A stretch of 59,813 nucleotides of DNA. It comes from Hyphomicrobiaceae bacterium. GTDB taxonomy: Bacteria; Pseudomonadota; Alphaproteobacteria; Rhizobiales; Hyphomicrobiaceae. This document shows, piece after piece, positions 1 through 8,357 of this stretch (position 1 is its first letter; every line of letters begins with the position of its first letter). The position numbers and the translations under genes were made by a program. The notes under the pieces were generated by a model that saw only the letters and a list, made by a program, of their open reading frames with translations, searched no databases and had not been told where the DNA came from. The DNA is taken from positions 1 through 59,813 of the forward strand of contig PKEY01000125.1 in assembly GCA_002919265.1 (NCBI GenBank), read 5' to 3'.

Positions 1-431
1 AGCATCTGCGCCGCCGCGAGCATGGCGGCGATGTACCCGTATGGTCCGAGACCGCAGATCACGCCCTTGGCGGCGCGGGACAGAATGGAATGCCGGTGCA
101 GCTCATCACGCGCGTGAATGTTTGAGATGTGCACCTCGATGATCGGCCCTTCGAAGGTTTTTAGGGCGTCGAAGATCGAGACTGACGTGAACGAATATCC
201 GGCGGGATTGATGATGATTGCGTCCGCCTTATCACGCGCGGCATGGATGAGGTCGACCAGAACGCCTTCGTGATTGGACTGGTGGAAGTCGAGCTCCGCA
301 CCGATGAACGCCGCGAATTCACGGCAACTTTGCTCGATGGCCGCGAGCGTGGTCGTTCCGTAGATATGCGGCTCCCGGATTCCCAAAAGGTTCAGGTTCG
401 AGCCGTTGAGAATAAGCAGACGCAGCGCCAT
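1..431 (-). CDS. aroQ: Type II 3-dehydroquinate dehydratase, partial (3' end off the window)
   Basis: Converts 3-dehydroquinate to 3-dehydroshikimate. The reading frame opens with ATG at 431 and stays open to the left edge, giving 143 codons, so nearly the whole protein of about 145-150 residues is present. Family marks are visible: the N-terminal LILNGSNLNLLG loop, the REPHIYG segment with the catalytic tyrosine, the INPAGYSFTS segment, the EVHISN motif and a C-terminal VICGLGPYGY stretch. It lies 42 bases after the dctM stop on the same strand, so it is probably the last gene of the TRAP operon dctP-dctQ-dctM-aroQ. That context favours a catabolic role (quinate/shikimate-type substrates) over aromatic amino acid synthesis, but this is inference. 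Identity is certain; role is moderate. Confidence 0.93.
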   Translation of the reverse strand, partial: MALRLLILNGSNLNLLGIREPHIYGTTTLAAIEQSCREFAAFIGAELDFHQSNHEGVLVDLIHAARDKADAIIINPAGYSFTSVSIFDALKTFEGPIIEVHISNIHARDELHRHSILSRAAKGVICGLGPYGYIAAMLAAAQM

Positions 432-473
432 GCTGTAACCTCCGATCCCAAATGAATTCCCGCCGAGCGCACC

Positions 474-1775
474 TTAACCTTGGTAGCCAAAAAGCCGGGG
501 CAGCCACAGCACGGTTTCCGGCACGAATGTAATGATGGCCAGGGCAGCGATCATCGCGAACAGGAACGGCAGAACGTCCCGCACGATTTCTCCCATGGGA
601 ACGCCGGCAATGCGGGTCATCACGAACAGCAAGAGGCCATAAGGCGGCGTGATAAGCCCGATCATGATGTTGACGACAACCACCACGCCGAAATGAACGA
701 GGTCGATGCCCAATGCCTTCGCCGTTGGAATGAGCACCGGAACGACGACCAGAAGAATGGTCGTGCCCTCGAGCAGGCAACCCAGCAACAGGAGCAGGAT
801 GTTTACGAGAATGAGATAGCTGAGCGGCGAAAACTCGAAACTCGTCAGCAGAACCTTGATCGTCTCAGGAATATTCTCGACCGTCACGACGTAGTTGAAA
901 ACAAGCGCTCCCGCGATCAGCATGCCGATGGAAGCTGATGTGCGAGCCGCCGCGAGCAGCGAGCGATAAAAGTCGGCGAAGCTGACGCTGCGATAAAGGA
1001 TGACGGAAATAGCGAGAGCATAGGCTGCAGCAACTGCGGCCGCTTCCGTCGGCGTTGTGGCGCCACTGTAGATGCCGCCCAGCAAAACAACTGGCATCAT
1101 CAAGGCTGGAAACGCCTGCCAAACGACTCTGGGCAATTCCCGCAAAGGTGTCGGCGGCTCGACAGGGAAATTTTCGCGGCGCGCGTCCACCGCGACGATA
1201 ACCATCTGGGCGGCGGCCATCAACAGCCCGGGAATGACACCCCCGAGGAACAGGTAGCCGATGGATGCATCGGAAACCAACGCATAGATCACCATCGGAA
1301 TGGAGGGCGGGATGATCGGTCCTATGACGGCCGTGGCTGCCGTTAACGCCGCCGCATAACTTGCCCGGTATTTGCCCCCGGCCGTCATCATGTTCTGCAT
1401 CACCTTGCCGGTGCCGGCTGCGTCGGCAATTGCCGAGCCCGACATGCCAGCAAAAATGATGCTTTGCAGAATGTTGACCTGGGCGAGGCCTCCGCGAAAA
1501 CGACCGACGACGGCATCACAAAACTTCAGCAACCGCTCAGTCATCGAGCCGATATTCATCAGCTCCGCAGCCAGAATAAAGAGCGGCACGGCCAGGATGA
1601 TGTAGTTGGAGTACATCCCGTTGAGCAGCTGCTCGGCCGCCGTTCCCATATCGAGACCGGCCAGCAACAGGTAGAGAATCGAGCCGGCGATCATCGCATG
1701 CCCGATGGGCAGGCCGAGAAACGCGAGCGCTGTAATCGCGACGAGGGAAATGGAAAACGGGCTTGCGAACGTCAT
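474..1775 (-). CDS. dctM: TRAP transporter large permease DctM (first TRAP system)
   Basis: Large, roughly 12-helix membrane subunit of a tripartite ATP-independent periplasmic transporter, which uses an ion gradient to import an organic acid delivered by the DctP protein. The 433-residue length is typical. Family-type hydrophobic segments and the GMSGSAIADAAGTGKVM region are visible, and the C-terminal half carries the usual TPTEAAAVAAAYAL and GLITPPYGLLLF motifs. The ATG at 1775 overlaps the dctQ stop by four bases, so the two genes are translationally coupled. Substrate is not readable; the downstream dehydroquinate dehydratase hints at a quinate/shikimate-like compound. Confidence 0.93.
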   Translation of the reverse strand: MTFASPFSISLVAITALAFLGLPIGHAMIAGSILYLLLAGLDMGTAAEQLLNGMYSNYIILAVPLFILAAELMNIGSMTERLLKFCDAVVGRFRGGLAQVNILQSIIFAGMSGSAIADAAGTGKVMQNMMTAGGKYRASYAAALTAATAVIGPIIPPSIPMVIYALVSDASIGYLFLGGVIPGLLMAAAQMVIVAVDARRENFPVEPPTPLRELPRVVWQAFPALMMPVVLLGGIYSGATTPTEAAAVAAAYALAISVILYRSVSFADFYRSLLAAARTSASIGMLIAGALVFNYVVTVENIPETIKVLLTSFEFSPLSYLILVNILLLLLGCLLEGTTILLVVVPVLIPTAKALGIDLVHFGVVVVVNIMIGLITPPYGLLLFVMTRIAGVPMGEIVRDVLPFLFAMIAALAIITFVPETVLWLPRLFGYQG

Positions 1776-2290
1776 AGTCCCGAACCTGCCCGCGTGGGAT
1801 CAAATTCCTGAGGTGCCGCGCCCCGCATGGCGTGCCAAGCGAGCCAGAGATAACGGCAAAGGGTCGCGACGACAAAGACGACGTAAATCGAAAATAGCCA
1901 GTCAAAGCGGATTTTGAGGTAGGCCGTACTCTCCACTTTCATGAAGGTCACGTAATCGACAACGGCTGGCAGGGAAATCGTATAAAGTCCTACCAGCGCC
2001 GCTGCCGTTATCAGCATCATGGCGCGGCGCAACGTTGGCCCCGCGGAGGCGTAAATCAGGTCGAACCGAATTTCCTCCTCCTCGCGGAGGACGAATGCAG
2101 CGCCCCACAGCACCAGCCAGATCCACAGAATGCAGCTGACCTCGTGCGTCCAGCCAATGGGGAGGTTGATCACATATCGGAAAAGGATCTGCAGAAGAAA
2201 CGCCGCGAACATCGCCGCGAGCATGAACGCCAGCACGTTTTCAGCCCGGCGATAAAGCCATTGGCCGGCACGAATCAGGGTCGGATTCAC
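1772..2290 (-). CDS. dctQ: TRAP transporter small permease DctQ (first TRAP system)
   Basis: Four-helix small membrane subunit that pairs with DctM. The sequence has the DctQ pattern: first helix after RRAENVLAFML, the FRYVINLPIGWTHEV region, LREEEEIRFDLIY between helices, and two C-terminal helices. I chose the GTG at 2290, giving about 172 residues with a short N-terminus before the first helix. The frame stays open to a TTG at 2359, directly after the dctP stop, and that longer start is possible because no strong ribosome site marks either. It overlaps dctM by four bases. Function is clear from family and position; the start is uncertain. Confidence 0.88.
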   Translation of the reverse strand: MNPTLIRAGQWLYRRAENVLAFMLAAMFAAFLLQILFRYVINLPIGWTHEVSCILWIWLVLWGAAFVLREEEEIRFDLIYASAGPTLRRAMMLITAAALVGLYTISLPAVVDYVTFMKVESTAYLKIRFDWLFSIYVVFVVATLCRYLWLAWHAMRGAAPQEFDPTRAGSGL

Positions 2291-2359
2291 TGGTGGGTTC
2301 CCAACGAATTGCGTCGCAGGCAGCCCGGAGCACAAGCTTCCAGGCTGCCTCAAGCCCAA

Positions 2360-3346
2360 TCAGAGCGCGTTGATTTTTTCGAGCAAGCCCTTTGGCCAGT
2401 CTTTGGCAAGGTCGGAAGCCAGGTATTTCTCTTGCGCGTATTTGCGGAAGGCCTCCCTGTCAGGCTCGTATACCTGCAGGCCCTTGCTCTTGAAGAACTC
2501 GACCAGCTGCCTCTCGCGCTCCAGATGTTTCTCGGTCGAGAATTCGATTGCGGCATCAGCGGCGGCCTGGAAGCGCTGTTGCACTTCAGGCGACATGCTG
2601 TCCCAAACCTTCTTCGAGACTGACAGCAGGTCAAAGCCCACCATATGCCCCGAGAGTACAATCTGGGACATGACCTCGTAAAATTTCATGTTTTCGACGT
2701 TCGGGAGCGGATTGTCCTGGCCGTCGATCGCGCCGGTCTGCAGACCGGTATAAACCTCCGCGTAGGCCATCGGCGTGGGATTGGCGCCCAGCGCCTCGCC
2801 CAGGAATTGCCAGGCCTCGCCGGGCGGCATGCGGAGCTTGATGCCAGCCATGTCGGCAGGCGTCGTGATCTTCTTGTCGGGCTTGAGACCGATGTGGCGG
2901 GAACCGAAATAGGTCGGGCCGAGAATGCGGACGCCAAGCTGATCCTCAACCATTTTCTTCATTTCCGCGCCGAGCTCACTGTCGAAGAATTTCTTCAAGT
3001 GATTGGCGTCGCGGAACAGATAGGCGGACGTCAGTATGGACCAGGCGGGAATTTGCTTCGAAAAGTCCTGCGGGGCGATATTCCCCATTTCCAGGTTTCC
3101 GCGCTGGAGCGCAACAAGCTCCGTTCCTTGCTTGAACAGGTTGCCGCCGTAATAGCCCTCGAAAACAAAATCGTCCTTAATAGCCTCGGCAAATTTCTTC
3201 ATCATCTCCGCGCGGATGTCCTGCTCGGAGAAGACGGCGGAAAAGCGCAGTTTGGGCTTGGATTGCGCGAATGCGGGAAATGCGGCCGCTGCTGCAGCGA
3301 TTCCGGTTCCCACGAGAAAGCGTCGACGTGTCGTCTTCAAGGTCAT
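2360..3346 (-). CDS. dctP: TRAP transporter substrate-binding protein DctP (first TRAP system)
   Basis: Periplasmic solute-binding protein of the first TRAP system. An ATG at 3346 has an AGGGAGGA ribosome site six bases upstream, so I prefer it to the earlier ATG at 3352 and to the longer open frame. The N-terminus holds a twin-arginine-type export signal (TTRRRFLVG followed by an alanine-rich stretch and an A-F-A cleavage site), less usual than a Sec signal for DctP. The mature part has the family signature around GIKLRMPPGEAW and the GLQTGAIDGQDNPLP motif, whose arginine contacts the substrate carboxylate in known members. First gene of dctP-dctQ-dctM-aroQ, divergent from a TetR regulator. 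The ligand is unknown, probably a carboxylate. Confidence 0.92.
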   Translation of the reverse strand: MTLKTTRRRFLVGTGIAAAAAAFPAFAQSKPKLRFSAVFSEQDIRAEMMKKFAEAIKDDFVFEGYYGGNLFKQGTELVALQRGNLEMGNIAPQDFSKQIPAWSILTSAYLFRDANHLKKFFDSELGAEMKKMVEDQLGVRILGPTYFGSRHIGLKPDKKITTPADMAGIKLRMPPGEAWQFLGEALGANPTPMAYAEVYTGLQTGAIDGQDNPLPNVENMKFYEVMSQIVLSGHMVGFDLLSVSKKVWDSMSPEVQQRFQAAADAAIEFSTEKHLERERQLVEFFKSKGLQVYEPDREAFRKYAQEKYLASDLAKDWPKGLLEKINAL

Positions 3347-3463
3347 GAGCATTCCTCCCTGGCGGCACGATTGCAACCACAGATTGTTTCTTGCTTTGAT
3401 TGGAAAGCGAACGTGAGCTGCGCCGTCCTCCCCTCCTTATCTTCGCGGACATTAACAGTGCGC

Positions 3464-3486
3464 AGGCAAGCCCGCCAGACTTGCCT
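3464..3486. promoter_or_regulatory. Inverted repeat in the TRAP/tetR divergent promoter region
   Basis: AGGCAAG at 3464-3470 is repeated as CTTGCCT at 3480-3486, a perfect 7-base inverted repeat with a 9-base spacer. It lies in the 237-base gap between the divergent dctP and tetR genes, where a TetR-family protein usually binds to control itself and its neighbour. This is the best operator candidate I see there, but the wide spacer is not ideal for a TetR dimer. Confidence 0.3.
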
Positions 3487-3583
3487 CACATGTCTGCCGC
3501 TGTCGTTGACCGATCGTGTACGAAACGGTTAGTTACGTCAATTGCAGCATAACTCAGGAAAGCGGGCAACAGGCAGGTCAAGG

Positions 3584-4264
3584 ATGGTCGAAATCGGCAG
3601 GGCCCGGAGCAAGCCGGATGCGGCGCCTGCGCGTTCCCATGATGCCGAGCGTACCCGCCGCGATATTCTCGAGGTTGCGTCCAGAGAATTCGCCCGCAAT
3701 GGCCTTTCAGGCGCGCGGGTTGACGAGATCGCGGCTCGCACGCGCTCCAGCAAGCGCATGATCTATTACTACTTCGGCGACAAGGAGGGGCTTTATCTCC
3801 GGGCGCTGGAGGATGCTTACTGCGAAACTCGCGCGAGCGAAGCGAAGCTCGACACGAAAGGGCTTCCGCCGGTGGAGGCTCTACGACAACTCGTCGAATT
3901 CACGTTCGACCATCATCATCGGCATGAGGATTTCATCCGTCTGGTGATGATCGAGAACATTCACCGTGCGAAGTACCTCAAACGGTCAGAGGTGATCCGG
4001 AAAATCAACGCCAGCGCCATCGACCATATCGCCGCGATTTACAAGGAAGGTGTCGCCAAAGGCATTTTCAGGCCCGGCATCGACCCGGTCGAGCTCCATT
4101 GGCTGGTGAGCGCGCTGTGCTTCTTCAATGTCTCCAATCGCGCTACGTTTTCGCTGATTTTCGGGCGCGATTTCGGGAGCGAGGAATTGCTGAACCGCCT
4201 GCGCCAGAATGTGGTCGGCGCGGTTCTCCGCTTCGTCGCCAAATCCGAAACAGACTCGGAGTGA
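3584..4264 (+). CDS. TetR/AcrR-family transcriptional regulator
   Basis: One-component regulator, about 226 residues from the ATG at 3584; an upstream in-frame TTG at 3542 is less likely. The N-terminal TetR DNA-binding domain is clear: ILEVASREFARNGLSGARVDEIAARTRSSKRM-type helix-turn-helix (broken here only by the usual helix boundaries) followed by IYYYFGDKEGLY. The C-terminal half is a ligand-binding all-helical domain. It is divergent from the dctP operon, separated by a region with an inverted repeat, so it probably represses that operon until a ligand binds; this is inferred from position. It ends seven bases from the convergent bamA gene. The ligand cannot be deduced. Confidence 0.88.
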   Translation: MVEIGRARSKPDAAPARSHDAERTRRDILEVASREFARNGLSGARVDEIAARTRSSKRMIYYYFGDKEGLYLRALEDAYCETRASEAKLDTKGLPPVEALRQLVEFTFDHHHRHEDFIRLVMIENIHRAKYLKRSEVIRKINASAIDHIAAIYKEGVAKGIFRPGIDPVELHWLVSALCFFNVSNRATFSLIFGRDFGSEELLNRLRQNVVGAVLRFVAKSETDSE

Positions 4265-4271
4265 TCCGCCA

Positions 4272-6668
4272 TCAGTACGGCACAAGCCCGAAACTCAACG
4301 GTTGTGTCTTGTCGCCCGGCTGCTTAACCAGTGGGACGGCGTAGTCGAGCCGCAAGGGGCCGATCGGTGAATCCCATACAAGCCCCGCGCCAGTCGAAAC
4401 CCGCGGCGCGGCGGAGTTGCCGGTCAGCTCCGGAACGCTGGCGGAAGTTGAGTTCACTCCCCACAGTGAGCCAGCGTCCGCAAAGACGGAGGCGCGCAAA
4501 CCTGTCGTCTCGGTCACCCTCGGAATGTCGACCATAGCTTCCGCCGTGACGCCATAAAATGAAGTTCCACCCAGCGCGTCCTTGTTTGGGCTTGCCGAAT
4601 CCCGGGGGCCAATACCCCGTGAGGCGAAACCGCGGACAATATCACCGCCGCCATAGAACATATCGAGCAGGCTCACCTCGCTGCCGCCCCACCCGGCGAT
4701 AGTGCCACCGCGGGCGCGCCCCATAAGCGTCACGCTGGAGCTGATGGGATGATAAACCCGCGCGTCGACAACAGACCGGACATAGCGGATGTCGCCCCCA
4801 ACGCCGGCAAGATCCTGCGAAAGCGCGACGTGAACGCCTGACGTGGGAAGCTTTTTTCGATCGCGCGTATCATAAGTGAGCGAATAGCCAACGGAAGAGG
4901 TGTCGTAGGTTTTGGAGTTGCCTCCGGCCACCACCTCCTTGATAGCCCTCGAGGCGTTTTCGCCCACGCCGTAAATGGAATTGCGGCTGAACTTGTAGTT
5001 CAGGCCGAGGGTCATCTCGTCACTGAGCGGGACTCCGAGCCGGAGCTTGCCGCCCGCCTTTTGCATCTTGTAGGAGGATTCTCGCGAGAAATCCTGATCC
5101 TTGTAGAAAAGGTCGAAACCGGCAGCCGTTCGGGTACCGAGGAACCTGGGCTCCGTAAAGCCGACTTCAGCTTGGAAACGCGTGAAGCTTCCTGCGAGCT
5201 TGAGCTGCAGCCACTGACCATTTCCGAGGAGATTGCGTTCGGTAATCGAAACGTCGCCGACGACGCCTTCGGAGCTTGAATAGCCGACACCAAACGACAG
5301 ATCGATCGTTTCATCTTCGACGACTTCGACGGTCAGGATGACCTTATCGTCCGACGATCCCTTTTTCTGCTTGACGTCGACGCTCTTGAATAACCCCAAA
5401 CGCCTGACGCGCTCGACCGCTCGCCGAACCAGAAAGCTATTGACGCCCTCTCCTTCCGCAATACCCAGCTCCCGCCGAATGACGTAATCCTTGGTTTTCG
5501 TGTTTCCGACAATATCGATACGTTCGACAAAAATATGCGGCGCTTCCACAACGCGAAACTGGAGGTCGATGGTGCGCGCTGTGGGATCGCGGTCCGGAGC
5601 AATCTTGATCTGAGCGAATGGCTTCGACTGCTCGCTCAACACCTCCATCATTTTCTCTTCGGTTTTTTCGATGAGCTCGTAGTTGTAAGTGCTCCCAGCC
5701 TCAATCATTGAAACGCGCGCGAGAGCCTGCTCATCGACGCCCGGCACGTCCGACACGACAGCCACGCGGCCGAAACTGTATTGCTGCCCCTCGTCGATCG
5801 TGAACGTGATCGCGAAAGTGCCGCTCTGCGCATCGAACTCAGACTTTGGCGGCGAGACCACTACATCGGCATAGCCATTCTTGAGATAATGCCGCCGCAG
5901 CAGCTCACGATCGAGCGCCAGCCGATCCTCGTCGAAGGTGAGATTGGTTTTCAGGAAATCGAGCCACCCTGATTGCGTGGTGGTGATGACGTCGCGCAAT
6001 TTCTCGTCGCTGAAGGCCCGGTTACCGCTGAAAGTGATACTGCGAACCTTGTTGAGCTCGCCTTCCTGGATCGTGAAGACGACCTCGACGCGGCCCTCCC
6101 CCACCGGCATCGCTGACGGCTCAACCGTGGCTCTGTAATAGCCTTGCTTCTGAAAGAAATCGCGGAGCCTGTTTCCGTCGGCGTGAGCTTTTGCCGGAGA
6201 ATAGGGCCTTCCCTTTTTCAGCTGCAAAATGGGCTCAAGCTTGCTGGTCGAGACGTTGCTGTTTCCCCTGATCGTGACATTCGCCACGACCGGATTTTCG
6301 ACGACCTTGACCACAACTTTCGCCCCGCGCTGTTCCACGCGGATGTCGGAAAATTCGCCCGTCGCAAAGAGGGCGCGCACGGTTTCATCGGCCCGCGCCG
6401 GGTCGTAACGCTCCCCCGGAGAAAGGCGCAGGTGCTCACGGATCCGTTCCGTGCTAACGCGGCGATTGCCTTCGATTTCGATTGCTTCAATTGTCGCCGC
6501 GGAGGCGGCGGCGCTCATAACGAAAGAAGCAAAAGCGAGCAGCGCGGTGAGAATAAGCCCCATTAGCGAGGCTTGCGAACGCGAGCGGCCCTTCCTTCTC
6601 CGGCCCGGCACGCACGACGGACGGCTCGCCAACGCTATTCCGGACAAACCCGATACGCGATACTTCAT
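4272..6668 (-). CDS. bamA: Outer membrane protein assembly factor BamA
   Basis: Omp85-family protein that folds and inserts beta-barrel proteins into the outer membrane. About 798 residues from the ATG at 6668 (a TTG at 6710 is a possible earlier start). After a long basic N-terminus and a signal segment come five POTRA domains (IEIEGNRRVSTERIREHL begins the first), then a 16-strand barrel with the diagnostic VRGF motif of loop 6 (DIVRGFASRGIGPRDS) and DSPIGPLRLDYAVPL near the end. The C-terminus is SFGLVPY: it ends in tyrosine with a proline next to it, unlike the usual alternating aromatic beta-signal ending in F. It is not next to rseP, lpxD or fabZ, the usual alphaproteobacterial neighbours. 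It may therefore be a second copy. Confidence 0.93.
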   Translation of the reverse strand: MKYRVSGLSGIALASRPSCVPGRRRKGRSRSQASLMGLILTALLAFASFVMSAAASAATIEAIEIEGNRRVSTERIREHLRLSPGERYDPARADETVRALFATGEFSDIRVEQRGAKVVVKVVENPVVANVTIRGNSNVSTSKLEPILQLKKGRPYSPAKAHADGNRLRDFFQKQGYYRATVEPSAMPVGEGRVEVVFTIQEGELNKVRSITFSGNRAFSDEKLRDVITTTQSGWLDFLKTNLTFDEDRLALDRELLRRHYLKNGYADVVVSPPKSEFDAQSGTFAITFTIDEGQQYSFGRVAVVSDVPGVDEQALARVSMIEAGSTYNYELIEKTEEKMMEVLSEQSKPFAQIKIAPDRDPTARTIDLQFRVVEAPHIFVERIDIVGNTKTKDYVIRRELGIAEGEGVNSFLVRRAVERVRRLGLFKSVDVKQKKGSSDDKVILTVEVVEDETIDLSFGVGYSSSEGVVGDVSITERNLLGNGQWLQLKLAGSFTRFQAEVGFTEPRFLGTRTAAGFDLFYKDQDFSRESSYKMQKAGGKLRLGVPLSDEMTLGLNYKFSRNSIYGVGENASRAIKEVVAGGNSKTYDTSSVGYSLTYDTRDRKKLPTSGVHVALSQDLAGVGGDIRYVRSVVDARVYHPISSSVTLMGRARGGTIAGWGGSEVSLLDMFYGGGDIVRGFASRGIGPRDSASPNKDALGGTSFYGVTAEAMVDIPRVTETTGLRASVFADAGSLWGVNSTSASVPELTGNSAAPRVSTGAGLVWDSPIGPLRLDYAVPLVKQPGDKTQPLSFGLVPY

Positions 6669-6896
6669 GGGGTCAGGACGATCTCTTCCCGAACGCGGTT
6701 CTTGAGCCAACCCTCTCCAACGACGTCCTACTCAAGCTCGAGTTTTATGGCCAAATCGAGATCGGACTTGAGCTGACGACCCGCCCGCGAGCAGATCCAC
6801 ACAACCGCTAAGCGAGGCTCACGAGGCCATTGATCTGCCGAGAATTTTGCGCCAAGCTCGGCCCCACAAAAATGTGAAGAAGGCTCAGGAGGAAAC

Positions 6897-8195
6897 ATGT
6901 TGAAGCCCACGGCGGGCGCGCTCGCGCTCGGACTGGCGGCTGCACTGGCCGCGTCGGCACCCGCTGCAGCCCAGCAAAAAGAGTTCAAGGTCGGCGTCAT
7001 CTACGACCTGACCGGAGCGTATGCAGCCGGAGGATCGCAGGCCGCCGCGATTGGCACCCAGATTGCCATCGACATGATCAACGAACGTGGCGGCGTGGAA
7101 GGCTACAAGATCGTCGCCATCAATGCCGACGCTCAGTCCAAGACAGAAGTGGCGATCAACGAGGCGGAGCGGCTACTCAATGACGAAAAGGTGGACATGC
7201 TGATGGGCTTCTTCTCGAGCGCCCACTGCGTGCCCGTGGCAGCCAAGGTCGACGCTGCCAAGAAGTTCATGTGGATGAACGTGTGCGTCGCTTCGGCCGT
7301 CCTAAAGGACAAGAACCTCAAGTACGCGTTCCGTGGTCAGGTCCACTCTGACCAGTTTGGCGAAGCCTCCTGCAAGTTCGTCGCCGAAATCGCTCAATCG
7401 AAGCTGGGCAAGGACGTAAAGGACGTCCGCGTTGCCATCGTCCACGAGGACGGCCCATACGGCGCTGGTGTCGCCAAGGGTAACAAGGAGACTTGCTCGG
7501 CTCTCGGTCTGAACATCGTGCACGAGGAAGGTTACGCGGCCACAGCGACGGACCTCTCCGCTCTCATCACAAAGCTGCGCCGCGCCCGGCCGGACGTCAT
7601 CCTGCACACGGGCTACAATCCCGACATCACCCTGTTCTTGCGGCAGGCAAAAGAGGCTGGCCTGAAGTGGAAGGCCCTCATCGGCCACGGAGCGGGATGG
7701 GCGCAGATCGACAAGCTGAGAGAGACCTTCGGCAAGGACGTCGACTACCTCTTTAACGTCGACCCTGTCGCTGCCCAGCTGCTGGATCCGAAGACACTGG
7801 CCCCCGGCCTTGGCGAGGTCATCCAGGAGATGGTGAAGCGCTACAAGGAGCAAACAGGCGTCAACGAGGTGCCCACCCACGCATCACAAGGCTTCAACCA
7901 GTCCTGGTACTTCTTCACCGACGTGCTGCCGCGCGCGATCAAGAAGTATGGCGGCACAGATCCCGAAGCGCTCCGTCAGGCCGCTCTCGATACCGACATT
8001 CCGGAGGGCGGCACGGTTCAGGGGTATGGCGTGAAGTTCAACCCGCCAGGCCATCCGATGGCCGGGCAGAACGCCCGCTCGTTCCCGGTGGTCATGCAGT
8101 ACATCGGCGGCGAAACGAAGATCGCTTGGCCGAATTCGATCAAGACGATCGATCCGGTGATACCGCTCCCTGCCGGGCATACTTACGCGCCCTGA
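6897..8195 (+). CDS. ABC transporter substrate-binding protein, branched-chain amino acid type
   Basis: Periplasmic type I solute-binding protein (Peripl_BP_6 fold) that feeds the LivHMGF-like importer downstream. An excellent GGAGG ribosome site sits before the ATG at 6897. The first 25 residues are a Sec signal ending A-A-A. The mature protein starts with FKVGVIYDLTGAYA, the usual first strand and ligand loop, followed by AIGTQIAIDMINERGG and a clear hinge pattern. Length 432 is normal for the family. It is separated from livG by 162 bases holding a stem-loop (8211-8243). The ligand may be an amino acid, amide or aromatic acid; the RidA-like gene at the operon end points away from plain leucine uptake, but this is inference. 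Confidence 0.92.
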   Translation: MLKPTAGALALGLAAALAASAPAAAQQKEFKVGVIYDLTGAYAAGGSQAAAIGTQIAIDMINERGGVEGYKIVAINADAQSKTEVAINEAERLLNDEKVDMLMGFFSSAHCVPVAAKVDAAKKFMWMNVCVASAVLKDKNLKYAFRGQVHSDQFGEASCKFVAEIAQSKLGKDVKDVRVAIVHEDGPYGAGVAKGNKETCSALGLNIVHEEGYAATATDLSALITKLRRARPDVILHTGYNPDITLFLRQAKEAGLKWKALIGHGAGWAQIDKLRETFGKDVDYLFNVDPVAAQLLDPKTLAPGLGEVIQEMVKRYKEQTGVNEVPTHASQGFNQSWYFFTDVLPRAIKKYGGTDPEALRQAALDTDIPEGGTVQGYGVKFNPPGHPMAGQNARSFPVVMQYIGGETKIAWPNSIKTIDPVIPLPAGHTYAP

Positions 8196-8210
8196 TGGGC
8201 GGAACACTGC

Positions 8211-8243
8211 GGGAAGCGTCGGCACTCGTTTGCCGCGCTTCCC
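8211..8243 (+). other. Intercistronic stem-loop between binding protein and livG
   Basis: GGGAAGCG at 8211-8218 pairs perfectly with CGCTTCCC at 8236-8243, and an inner GGCA/TGCC pair extends the helix. No T-run follows, so it is not a simple terminator. In similar operons such hairpins protect the binding-protein message and give it higher expression than the membrane genes; that role is inferred here. Confidence 0.45.
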
Positions 8244-8357
8244 TGTACTCACCAAGCCGTATGCAAATGGCGCAGCTATCGCCCTTTTGATGCGGAAAGG
8301 GAACTGATTGGCGTTTTCTCGATCACCCACGAACTTTGAGCGAGACAGACGACCCTG

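Noticed and set aside
4272..4300. Frameshift explaining the odd bamA C-terminus
   Set aside because: I read the other two frames after the final motif and neither gives a standard beta-signal ending, so the PY terminus seems genuine.
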